In this document: piece by piece, positions 20,133 through 30,224 of the stretch
Numbering within the stretch: position 1 is the stretch's first letter
How the letters are laid out: each line of letters starts with the position of its first letter
NCBI GenBank assembly: GCA_950295325.1
Contig: OX485806.1
Location: 51,205,169 to 51,269,168, forward strand
Length of the DNA stretch: 64,000 nt
Direction: 5' to 3'
Origin: Polytrichum commune
Taxonomy: Eukaryota > Streptophyta > Polytrichopsida > Polytrichales > Polytrichaceae
Notes under the pieces: model-generated
The model's input: the letters and a program-made list of their open reading frames with translations, nothing else
Told to the model about the DNA's origin: nothing
Database searches by the model: none
Made by a program: the position numbers and the translations under genes

Positions 20133-21235
20133 ATTTGGTCCTTCATTTCTCCCATTTGGACGTATCTCCGAATCACCCCCATGCTTGTAGAATCCTCTAA
20201 GAATTCCACGTCCCTACATTTTATGATTTTCTTCGTTTGCAAACACATAAGCCTATAGGCCTTAGTACCTTCACAATATCCTAGAAACAAACATTTGGTG
20301 CCTTTGGTGTCAAGCTTATCCCTCTTCTCTTCCGGCATCATTGCATACGCCAAGCATCCAAACACTCGCATATGCGCAACGCTAGGTTTCCTCCCGCTCC
20401 ACACTTCCTCGGGAGTCATGCGCTCCAATGCCCTTGTTGGACACCGGTTTCTCGTATAAACCACGTCCACCACCGCTTCCGCCCAAAATGATTTGTCGAG
20501 CTTTTGAGCATGGATCATGCTCCTTGCCATCTCTACAATGGTACGATTCGCACGTTCTGCCACTCCGTTTTGTTGCGGCCGATACGGTGTAGACGTTTCT
20601 TTGGCGATGCCGTGGTCCACCAAAAACTTCATGAATGCCTTGGACATGAACTCTCCGCCATTGTCCGAGCGAAACGCCTTGATCTTGTGCTCGGATTGCA
20701 TTTCTACAAGCGCCTTGAATCCCTTGAACCTTATGAAACATTCGTCTTTGGTCTTCAACACGTACAACCACACCTTCCTCGACAAATCGTCAATGAAGGT
20801 GACAAAATACTTTGCACCGCCCATGGATGTGGTGCGCATGGGTCCGCATACGTCGGAGTGCACAATTTCCAAAGGCTTTGTGGCTCGCCTCGCTCCTTCG
20901 GTGGGAAATGGCAACCGATGTTGTTTGCCTTCAATGCATGCTTCGCAAACCAAAGGCAAAGGACAAGAAACTTTGGTGAGGTCGATGCCGGTCACCATGC
21001 TCCGGAGTGCACGTACGCCATTCTCGTTCAAATGACCGAGGCGGCCGTGCCAAAGTTGGAGACCTCCGTCTCCTCCATTAGATTGCACCAAGTTGGCCGC
21101 ATTTATTCCGTGTACCTTTACAACATGCAAGTGATATAAATTTCCCTCCCGAGGTGCCATGGCAACGGGATGACCATCGGAAACCTGAATGATGCATTCA
21201 TTGATGTTGAATTGCACCTTCAAACCGCTCGACAC
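20126..21235 (-). pseudogene. Copia GAG-pre-integrase + integrase
   Basis: This open stretch has the pre-integrase zinc-binding pattern (WHGRLGHLNENGV...CEAC) and an integrase core with D (IVHSDVCGP), D (FRSDNGGEF) and E (NGVAERANRTI), so the catalytic DDE triad is intact. ARVFGCLAYA/GTKCLFLGYCEGTKAYRL-type blocks follow, as in other copia integrases. Integrase inserts the cDNA, leaving the 5-bp duplication seen at the element ends. The frame is separated from protease by a frameshift near 21,220-21,235 and from RT by another near 20,130. Confidence 0.9.
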
Positions 21236-21480
21236 AAGTTACTCACCAAGAGCAAATTGGCATGCAATTTCGGTACATGGAGGCATTCATTGATGCGGAT
21301 CTTATTAATCTTGCCTCTCACCATAACCTCCGCCACAATGGATCCAATACCGATTGCCTCCAAGATGCTATCATCTCCCAAATGTACACTTCGTGAAGTG
21401 AATACCTCATATATGTCGAATGCGAGGCGATGAGAGGTCATGTGCTTCATTGCTCCAGAATCCATTATCCATTCCGACAT
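21220..21480 (-). pseudogene. Copia protease
   Basis: EWIMDSGAMKHMTSHRLAFD carries the aspartic-protease active site DSGA in the normal copia context, followed by LECLHVPKL-type sequence (INECLHVPKLHANLLLVSNL). It lies downstream of the zinc knuckle in the expected order. Protease cleaves the Gag-Pol polyprotein. A TAA just upstream (FAFTV*HTPH) breaks the link with gag. Confidence 0.85.
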
Positions 21481-22299
21481 GCTCCGCGCATGAGGTGTGT
21501 GTTACACGGTGAATGCAAAATCGGCGTCATCCTTCACAATCTTGGCGTTCTCCCTCTCCTTGTTCTTGGCCTTGTGACAAAACCGGGCAATGTGACCCGG
21601 TTTGCCACAATAAAAGCACGTTCGTGTGCCTTGCCCAATTTGGCATGAAGACGATGTATCCATCTTACCTTGCCGCAACATTATTGCCGCATCCTCACTT
21701 CACGGGTTTTTTTCCTTGCGCTTTGACACCTCGTGCATTAATCGCACCGTGACGTAGTCCATCGTAAGCTCCGCCCTCGCCTTGGTCTCCAATGTCGTGA
21801 TCAAGTATTCGTACGAGGGCGGCAAGCTCTCGAGCAACGTTATGACGGTGTCCTCGTCTCACACGGGTACCTCCATGCATGCAAGTTGATCCGCAAGTGC
21901 CTTTACGTGGTTGATGTGATCCAAAACATCTTCTCCTTCTTGCATCTTGCACGTGAAGAACTTGCGGCGGATGAATAGAATGTTGGACAAATTCTTTGTC
22001 TCATGGATGTTACAAAGAGTCTTCCACGCCTCCGCGGGTCCCTTACAACTCTTGATGTGGGCAAGTTGGTTGTCGGCCAAGTTGAGGCCAATCACGGTCA
22101 TGGCCTTCCTTACACGCCGCTCGTATTCCTTCTTCACCTTCGGATCCGCATTTGAGGGTGGAGCCTCCTCGGATCCATCAATAATGTCCCAAAGATCCAT
22201 GGAGGCCGAGAGCATTTCAATCTTGAACTTCCAAAGGTTTAACATTTCTCCATGGAACTTATCAATGGTTTTGGCACTCTCGCCCTCAAAAGAAGCCAT
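21481..22299 (-). pseudogene. Copia gag with CCHC zinc knuckle
   Basis: It starts MASFEGESAKTIDKFHGEML at 22,299 and contains the copia gag/UBN2-type core (WKFKIEMLSASMDLWDIIDG, AWKTLCNIHETKNL, EDVLDHINHVKALADQLACM, then LLESLPPSYEYLI). The knuckle CFYCGKPGHIARFC (CX2CX4HX4C) is at 21577-21618. TGA at about 21,858, another TGA after KEKNP and a TAA before HTPH break the frame. All three are explained by single C-to-T changes of CGA or CAA. Gag forms the particle that holds element RNA. Confidence 0.85.
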
Positions 22300-22439
22300 C
22301 TCTCAAATGCCTTCACTAGGATCCCTCTCTATTCAAGGATGGTGTAAGAAGCCTAGAATCATTCAATAAATCCTCTTTCCATTCAAAGCTCTCAAGTTGG
22401 ATCTTCTAAAAGTCTCACAATGTTAAATTCACCTCAACA

Positions 22440-23050
22440 AATGAGTGTCCACTCAAATCCTTCTTCATTCAAAGAGACTAAGAGAACACTCAAATCACTC
22501 AAAAGAGGAGTTTCTCACCTCATATGCACCTCAAACTCTCAAGTATGTCCATTCAAATCTTTCTTCAGTCAAAGAGACTAAGAGAGCATTCAAATCACTC
22601 AAAAAATAGGAGTTCCTCACCTCATATGCACCTCAAGCTTTCAAGTATGTCCACTCAAATATTTCTTCAGTCAAAGAGACTAAGAGAACATTCAAATCAC
22701 TCAAAAGAGGAGTTCCTCACCTCATATGCACCTCAAACTCTCAAGTATGTCCATTAAAAAAAAATTTAACTCAAAGAGACTAAGAGAGCACTTAAATCAC
22801 TCAAAAGAGGAGTTCCTCACCTCATATGCACATCAAACTTTCAAGTATGTCCATTCAAATCTTTTTTCACTCAAAGAGACTAAGAGAGCACTTAAATCAC
22901 TCAAAAGAGGAGTTCCTCACCTCATATGCACATCAAACTTTCAAGTATGTCCATTCAAATCTTTTTTCACTCAAAGAGACTAAGAGAGCACTTAAATCAC
23001 TCAAAAGAGGAGTTCCTCACCTCATATGCACCTCAAACTCTCAAATGCAT
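22440..23050. repeat. 100-bp tandem repeats in the copia leader
   Basis: Five to six units of almost exactly 100 bp: TCAAAGAGACTAAGAGAGCA, CACTCAAAAGAGGAGTTCCTCACCTCATATGCAC-type text and CTCTCAAGTATGTCCATTCA. They lie between the 5' LTR and gag on the minus strand, i.e. in the untranslated leader. Open frames across them on the plus strand are repeats of one translation and not a protein. Confidence 0.9.
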
Positions 23051-23235
23051 CACATCATATTGTAATGCCTCAAAAATGCATCAAAAAACAAAAAAACAAG
23101 TGAGCAAGAAAAGATTACAACCTCAAGACCTCGCCTCCTTCAACCGCCGGTCGATGCCGCACCTCCCGAAGCTCCGGCCGCCACGATCCACCCGCAACAA
23201 GGATGCACTCAAATCTCTACTTCCACTAGCATGAA

Positions 23236-23248
23236 TGGGCCCATAACC
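23236..23248 (-). other. Copia primer-binding site (half-tRNA iMet type)
   Basis: The plus strand reads TGGGCCCATAACC directly against the 5' LTR edge at 23,249. This 13-mer equals part of the anticodon arm of plant initiator tRNA-Met (GGGCCCAUAACC, with the CAU anticodon), so the minus strand is complementary to the middle of the tRNA and not to its 3' end. Drosophila copia uses the same internal-fragment priming. Confidence 0.85.
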
Positions 23249-23544
23249 TATTGAAGGATTCAATAGGAGTAGAAAAAAGATTGCACAAACATTCACACAT
23301 ACACAAAGGCATATGAACAATGCTTGGAGTGAGATAGTTTTCCTCACCCCGGCCTTGCATTTTATTCATAAGTTTAGGTTACATTGTGCCGGCCAACCCT
23401 AGCTTGGTGGCCAACCCTAACTCGGCCAACCCTAAACCGAGCGTTGACTTCTTGGTTTTCGTTGACTCTTTATTTACCAATGCAACCTTTGACCAAGAGC
23501 AACATTAAGGTTTTTTTTCTCCATTCAAAGCCTTTGCTTCTACA
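23249..23544 (-). repeat. 5' LTR of the copia element
   Basis: 296 bp, homologous to 18674-18936. It contains a ~33-bp extra block with repeated GGCCAACCCTA. The 5' edge (minus strand) TGTAGAAGC abuts target copy CTTTC at 23545-23549. Confidence 0.9.
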
Positions 23545-23760
23545 CTTTCTTCTCAACAAATAAGATTGGTCATCCATAAGGTGAAGATTTTGGTTTTATC
23601 CACCTTGTGTGAATCATACGTGTTTTGCTAATTTCCTTTTGGTCCCTTTAATCTCCGATGGACTAAGCCTATAAATAAGTTCAGAAGAGTGTTTATGTTT
23701 TTTATTGAATGTTATAGTGTGAGTTTTTTCTCTCTTTTAGGTGGGAGCCTAGGGGTGTTG
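23545..23760 (-). pseudogene. Ty3/gypsy reverse transcriptase relic, upstream part
   Basis: Minus-strand translation, with frame changes, gives YRLSPSEIKGTKRKLAKHV, then FTQGG/WIKPKSSPYG and PILFVEKK. This aligns with the gypsy RT entry (PYRLsp.E..elk.qL.eLl..G.I.pS.SPyGaPvLFV.KK). It connects through target copy CTTTC to DGGFIMVIDLRALN at 18,665, so the copia element landed exactly inside the KKDG stretch of an already decaying gypsy pol. Confidence 0.75.
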
Positions 23761-26640
23761 GTTAGAAAATGATTCCATATTCTTGTACCAAAGGCCTTAC
23801 CAAGCTATCTTCTACCTTTAGAGAAACAAATATCTTTGGAGAAATTTTCAATAATTCTCAACTTTTTATCTTTTTCAAATGGACAAGTTTAGGTTGACAA
23901 CCATTTTTTATTGCCAATTTTGAAATGTAATGCGGATAGGGTTTTATCTTGAGGGTTGAACTTTTTTTTGTTAGTATTCATAATAAAAATAATGAAATTT
24001 GTTTTTTAATGCAATATACATGTTTTAGACGCATAGTCAATTAGGCTCTATATTTAAAAAAATATTCATTGCCCTAATTCAAGTCAAAACCTTAATTTAT
24101 TTTGTAAATAAACGTTAAATTTAATATTGATATTTTTGAATCTTGACATTCACTTTGACACTCCCCTTTTGTTCCATTTCTTAGTCTAACCTTACATGCA
24201 AACCGATATGTCTAGCATATGATGGATTCAAATTACAATGATTAGCAACGATATACAACAAAACATACGCATCCATTCTAGAAACATCCCCTTTATATTG
24301 CATGGCTACACTACTACTCAAACTTAGAGTATTGAAGATTTTTAAGCTTAGGTGGATAACAATACACATCCAAATCTTTCTCCTTGTCAATCCAAAGGCA
24401 TCTCTTTAAGTGTATTTACACTCATATAGCAAAAAAATCTTAACAATTGTCCATAATCATTTTATTTTTTGAATAAGCCCTCTTATTTTGAACAAAAAAT
24501 ACAAACACTTGTCTTAAATTTTTTGTGTTGATATAAATTTGGCTAAATTTTCAAGAAAATGATCAAATTATAAGCATTATTCATAAACATTAGAATTTTT
24601 AGCAAAAAAATGGTCTCTAGGGAGCTATGAAGATTAAGCAATTTAATTTCATATCAAAGTTTAGAATCCTATACAAAATCAATAGAACTTCCTATCTTGG
24701 ATTGTAAGATGGAAACGAGAGATTCCAAAAATTTAAATCTATAGTTCGTTTCTTCTTCAAAAAATTGCTCACTGTTGTTTTTTGAAGATTCAAATACCCT
24801 TCTTCTCACCATTAGACTTTTGGGAATTCTCAGAGCAATTATTTCTTCTACATCTCTATTCTACACAATAATAGCCATTTCTTTCTTTCTTTCTTTCTTT
24901 GTGAAAACTATATTTTTGTAGTCAATCTAATCACCATCATCGACTTGATAAGAAATTTCCTTTAAGTTTTGAGGGGACCAACAACTCCTTTTTTGGTGGT
25001 AGGACTTTTCTTCTTGATACTTTTGCTAGGTGTTTCCCATAATGAAGCCCTAACTTGCTAAAAATCAGCATTGATTGAAACAACATCTATAAACACTTTG
25101 AAAATTCCCCCAAGGTTAAACATTATTCATTGGGTCTTTTAATCTTATCTTTGGTTTCGGTCCAAAAATGATTCATTGAATTTTGTCTCTAATACTCATA
25201 AGTAAAGTTACAATCTGTGCACATAAATTTTGGAACTTATTTGCATGATTTTCCACAAAATGAGGTTGGAGTCAATTTTTCTAGTTTGGTTGTTATAAGT
25301 GGCTTAGAGTTAGCATATCCATAGGCTTTAATATGTGCCTCTTTGAAATGCACTCAATCCTTAGCTCCTTACGCCTAAGTGCCAACTTCTTAGCAACAAT
25401 TTGCCATGTTGAGGAGCTTTGAACTCCAATTTGTTTTTCCAAATTAATCCAAATTTTGTGGGTAATATTTCTACCTTGAATATGATTCTTTATCACATCC
25501 AACCAAGCATTAATATGCACTTGCCCTTCTTGAAACTTCTTAGGATTCACTAGCTTGAACCTAAATACTTGTATTTTTTTGCAACTTTCAAAATTGCAAT
25601 CTTCAATTTAGCATGATCTTTTGCCACCTTCAACACATGTATCTCAACCGTGAGCCATTGAATAGTGAAGAATTTATAAAAAAAACTTTTTAAAACCACT
25701 ATCCATAACAATATCTCTAGAAACATTTTTTCCCCCAAGAACATTAAAATTGGCTTTGATACAAATGCAATGAATATCTACTATGTCCACCTAGAACTCT
25801 AGCCAGATCTAGCCAAAATTCTACATGGCATTGGCATGAACCACCCAACCATAAGGTACTTCCAGGCATTTAACCCCAAACATATACATTGTTTAAGTAT
25901 AAAGTGGGTTCCCTTTGCCTTTGGAAGGTCTACCACCATGCCTATTTGTTTTCTAAAGGTAAGGGACAATTCCTACTTATGTAAATTTAATTAAAATTTA
26001 ATTCTATTTTTATTTCAATATCTTAGGATCTTAAAATCGTAGTTCTTTTAATTCTTAGCTAAACTAGCTTCATTTTGATTTATCTTAGCCAATGCTACAT
26101 GGTATGTCATTTGATAAATTTGTGGGGCCATGATATGGTCTAGTAAAGCTTGTGAAAATTGGATCAAATGCGGAATTCTCCAATGATTAATTCTTTGTTT
26201 CATATCTTGCCCTGATGTTATTATGATCACATGGTTTCTACAAAGAACCTCTCCCCCTCCCCTCCCATCTATACTTTCATCATCCTCATCAATTTCTATC
26301 CCTCCCTCTTCCTCTCCCTCGACTTCCATGACCCCTAGCTAGTTTTCTACTTTATGCAATGTCATCCTCACCATCTATCAAAATAATAAGGCTTCCACTG
26401 CTTGCCCTTTATTTTCCTCTCCCCCTACCCCAACCATTGCAAACCTCACTATCTAGCCCAATCTTTAAAACAAAAAAACAAGGTAAGGACCTCACACTCG
26501 CTTTGCAACATGGTAACAACTCGTTATAGGATAAGTTGCACGATAATTTGGCAAGATCTTAACCCCGAGCTAAAAAAAATTATTTATCCTCCCTTTGGAG
26601 CCAAAATGCATGAGTGATGGTTCATGGAGCCGACACTTGA
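23761..26640. other. AT-rich tract, no gene identified
   Basis: About 2.9 kb, possibly the older remainder of the gypsy element (upstream pol/gag would lie here). Short open frames on the minus strand (24,390-24,181; 25,550-25,293, with LDVIKNHIQGRNITHKIWIN) show no motif I can name. A (CTTT)n run lies near 24,885. Confidence 0.45.
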
Positions 26641-26652
26641 GACATTGACAGC

Positions 26653-27156
26653 TTGCCCAACAATAATAAATCACAACACCCTCCCAAACAAGATAATGCA
26701 CGGCCCATGCCACCAAATTTTGTTGACCTCAAACATGACGGCCTTCCCAACCCAAGAAACATTTTCATGCTTAGATGGCAGATGACCATTGAGTTTTCCA
26801 TTCAAGCTGGTGGTCCAACACCTTGCACAAGAAACAATACCCTTTGCATTCGCAACAAAATGTTGTTGGTGAACGGCAAGCATAAAACCCAACACAAATT
26901 GCACATCTACCAACTAGAAGTGGTGGCCACTTTGGACCTCCTCCCCCCCCCCATTTGTGTGATGCCTATTCAATCGTGCAATCCCTTTGAAATTAATGTT
27001 GTTCTTTATCCTGCTGCACATGTGCGGCCTGCTATCCCTATGGCACATTTTACCCATATCTCTCCTATGGACACCTCAAAAGGTTTGCATGATATGGCTT
27101 TGGGGCTGCAAAAGGATCTACATGCTTTCTATGTGAGAGCCACACGTGGATCTTGA
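26653..27156 (+). CDS. Unidentified ORF, 167 residues
   Basis: An open frame beginning MPNNNKSQHPPKQDNARPMP, with FVDLKHDGLPNPRNIFMLRW and QLEVVATLDLLPPPICVMPI. It is Pro/His/Asn-rich and has no membrane segment or known motif. Further open text just downstream in another frame (27,216-27,350: FDLECGKLHAFQENIDKWKD) suggests a broken or spliced gene that ends against the LTR-like repeat at 27,736. I cannot assign a function, and it may be a chance frame. Confidence 0.25.
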   Translation: MPNNNKSQHPPKQDNARPMPPNFVDLKHDGLPNPRNIFMLRWQMTIEFSIQAGGPTPCTRNNTLCIRNKMLLVNGKHKTQHKLHIYQLEVVATLDLLPPPICVMPIQSCNPFEINVVLYPAAHVRPAIPMAHFTHISPMDTSKGLHDMALGLQKDLHAFYVRATRGS

Positions 27157-27735
27157 AATGAACATCCCCAAACTAGGCCCTGAGGCCCCTAATACAACCC
27201 CTATGTTTATTCCATTTGTTGGCATGTGCTTTGTTGAAGTTTGATTTGGAGTGCGGCAAACTTCATGCCTTCCAAGAAAATATTGACAAGTGGAAGGACG
27301 ACCCATCGTTCATGGATGAGTTCTTTGATGCCTACAATAGATTTTACTCTCCTTCACATCAAGTACAAACTATATTTTGTTTCCCATCCATTCATGTCTT
27401 CTTTGCAATTTATGATATTCTGCAATGTTGTAACATTGGACGATGTGGTCATAGTGGATTGTAGTCATTGTGCCGATCCTCTTCATTTTGTATTTGATCT
27501 TTGTAACATGTGTTAAGGGATGATAATATCTTTGTAACATGTCACTTCTATGCTTATTCAAGCCAGGCCATATATGATACCAATAACCACGTAGACTATC
27601 ATGGCAATTGTTAGTAAGGTACATGGCACTACTACTGTTGCCATTGAGATTGGTGTTTTATTCACTTACGTGCAACACATCTATATGATGCGGGAGGTGA
27701 CAAAACAACAAGAACAATACAACAAAAACCGTCAG

Positions 27736-29008
27736 TGTGAACCCCTAAAGTGGTTCACCACACCACATGGTCACTTTAGGTTAGGATTTTAGCATTAAAA
27801 ACTAGAATTGATAGGGAATTATAAAAAAAATTGTTCATCTAGTAGTTAACCCAAAAATGGAAAGATTAATTACTGAGGACTTTGGGAAAAAAAACTAGTT
27901 AAAGTGGGGTTAGTCAAAAGAAAAACTAACTAGTGATAGAAACTAGCTAAATTAGATAAAAATGCTAACAAACAAAGAAACTAGCTTAGTAAGACAAATT
28001 TTTGGCTATTAAAAGCAACTAGCTAAGATGTTAAGTAAGTAAAAACTAGCTAAGCAAGAATTAGTCTATTAATCAGTGTGGGCTATACAAGATAAATGGA
28101 GGTGTTTGGCGTAAGAAGGAAAAATAGGCATGAATTTTTTTTTAAACATATAATTTTTTTTTTAAAAAATGATCACTTATCCACTTGCTTCTTTGCTAAC
28201 TCGATGGCAAAATATTAGGAAAAATTTGAAGGACTCCCGTTAGAGCCACCTCGGCAAAAATGTGACAATCTCAATTGACAAAAATCCTTGAGCCCAAATT
28301 GGAGGGGTGGTTCAAGAGAATGAGGCCAATGGCAATGGGGTCCAACCATTCTTTTTAGAGGGTTTAAAGACCTTTTTTTTCCAGATTGTAATATTGATTT
28401 TCTTCTCAACGCTTGGGCGAAGCCCTACCTCTATGTAGTTGGTAAAAACATTCTTCAATTTCCTTTCAATTGCCTAGTAGTTTGGCTTGAGGAAACCCTT
28501 TCTTTACTTTCTCGTAGTTAGAATGTGTATTTGTTAACACACAACTTTTCTTCTTAGAGGTAGGTTAGAATGCATGTTTACAAGTTGACACATTCTAGAC
28601 CTTGGTTGTTGATGGCATGAATGATTGGTTTACCATGTAGACCTAAAAGTTTTTCATTTATTTCTTAAAGAGATTTTCTATAGCTATCCATAGCCGTTTT
28701 TCATTTGCAAATTGGTTGAGGTAGCAAATGGTTATGAATTTTCAAAGTTGGAAAGAAAAGTAGGATGTTCATTTGAACAACGGCTACTGGATCAAACTTG
28801 CTAGCCTGATTAAAAATTCAATCTTAAGTTTTATTTTATTTTCCATGTAGAGTTTTTATCTCACTTTGTATGTCCATTTAGAAAGTGTGATTTCAGTGAA
28901 TAATGAATTAGATATGGATTTCAAAAGGTGGGATACAAAGTTTGAGGTTTTTCAGTTGACAACTACATTACAGATAGGTTGGTAGATCCATCTCAGCTTA
29001 CCTTACTA

Positions 29009-29040
<32 letters not shown>

Positions 29041-29970
29041 CATTTAGAGTTTTATAGTTTTATTTATAGTTTTTAATGATGTATGGTGAACCCCAATCTA
29101 AGCAATAATGAATTAACTATAAGTATTTGAATTTATAATTAAGATAGGTGGAGGTAGAAGGCTTGGTTGAATAGATATCGCGTTTTCAAACCTCGTAATT
29201 TTTGCAATTTGTATCCGACTAAAATGAATTTTATATCTCTAGAAACTAATGATGTGTACTATATAAATTAATTATGGTGAGGCCAAAGTTATATTGCATT
29301 AAAATGATGTTTTAATCGTTGAATAACCCAAACTCCATAACCAAGTTAGTTACAAGCAAAGAGACAAGGTCAATGTATGGGAAGTGGAGCAAGGGAAGGA
29401 TGTAGCCCCTTGGCCTACATCGAGCCCAACCAAACTAGGAGCATTGAAATGAATTGTCAAACGCTCAATTAGAGTTGGAGGGAGTGCAACCAATGTATGC
29501 ATTCCTAAATCTACTCACCTATTGCGTAAGGTAAAGTGATTTGATCACTTGATCATTAAGGGAAGTACCCACCTTCACTGTTTTCAGGACCCCTTGGTAT
29601 GTTTTGTGATAGTATTTTTTATTATTTGAAAAGTTCTGTATGTGGTGAAGTCGGATTAATCACCGATACAACCACTCTGAATGTCGTTGGTGGAATAGCC
29701 TACGTATTGTTTTTCACCCTAGTCCCAATAAGTTGCATTTTGTGGTCTATCTAGTGTAAACACACTTAACGATAAAAAACATAAAAACATATCGTGAACC
29801 CTTGTTGGTAAGTAGTTTGAATTGGAAATTTAACCCGATAGGATAACACCACCCTTCGGACCATTGAAGTCCAAATGGCTTGAGTTATCACACGACCTTC
29901 AAGGGGTTTCAGAAGGTTCTGAACTAAGGGGTGCATCAACCATGCAATGGGTGATGCGTAATACATGAAT
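27736..29970. repeat. LTR-like direct repeat, copy A (left part)
   Basis: It starts TGTGAACCCCT and matches 38,975 onward over its whole length: TTAGCATTAAAA..AGAATTGATAGGGAA, CTCGGC..GTGGCAACCTCAA-type text, GGGCGAAGCCCT, TCGGATTAATCACCGA and CACTCTGAATGT. Similarity is interrupted at about 29,970 by the Mutator-like element and resumes at 37,368. It includes a (TA)n run at 29,014-29,040. No coding region was recognised. Confidence 0.75.
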
Positions 29971-30224
29971 AAGGGAAACTAAGACATGAGAAATGAGCAA
30001 TAAGTGGTGAGTAATAAAAACTACCATATTTTGAAAATAAAGTTGGTTTTAATGTACACATTCTAAATTTGATATATGTATTTGGCAAGAAATTGTATAA
30101 AGTGTATGCATTTTGCAAAGAAAAATAAATGAAGGGAGCCTATAACTATGGATAACTAAAAAACTATCAATTCATTATTGATTTTTATAATAACAATCCA
30201 CACTAATACATGTCATTGAAATTG

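Larger units (their letters stand above)
18674..23544 (-). mobile_element. Ty1/copia LTR retrotransposon with deleted RT core
   Basis: LTRs are at 18674-18936 and 23249-23544, with target duplication CTTTC (18669-18673 and 23545-23549). Coding order on the minus strand is gag, zinc knuckle, protease, GAG-pre-integrase, integrase, RT N-terminus, RNase H, which is the copia order. By hand alignment the LTRs differ at about 15 of 263 positions plus a ~33-bp indel, so the insertion is not recent. An internal deletion joins the start of RT to the end of RT and removes the catalytic YVDD. Several nonsense codons and frameshifts add to the damage. Confidence 0.9.

Noticed and set aside
20504-21139. 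Long plus-strand open frames opposite the copia integrase
   Set aside because: They are mirror frames of a well-supported integrase on the minus strand.
22524-23234. Plus-strand proteins with repeated LSSMSIQIF..KRLREHSNHSK units, resembling a solenoid repeat protein
   Set aside because: The periodicity is that of the 100-bp DNA repeat in the retrotransposon leader; consecutive frames overlap and no family matches.
24181-25744. Several minus-strand open frames suggestive of a split gag-like gene
   Set aside because: No conserved block recognised; composition is AT-rich and frames are short.
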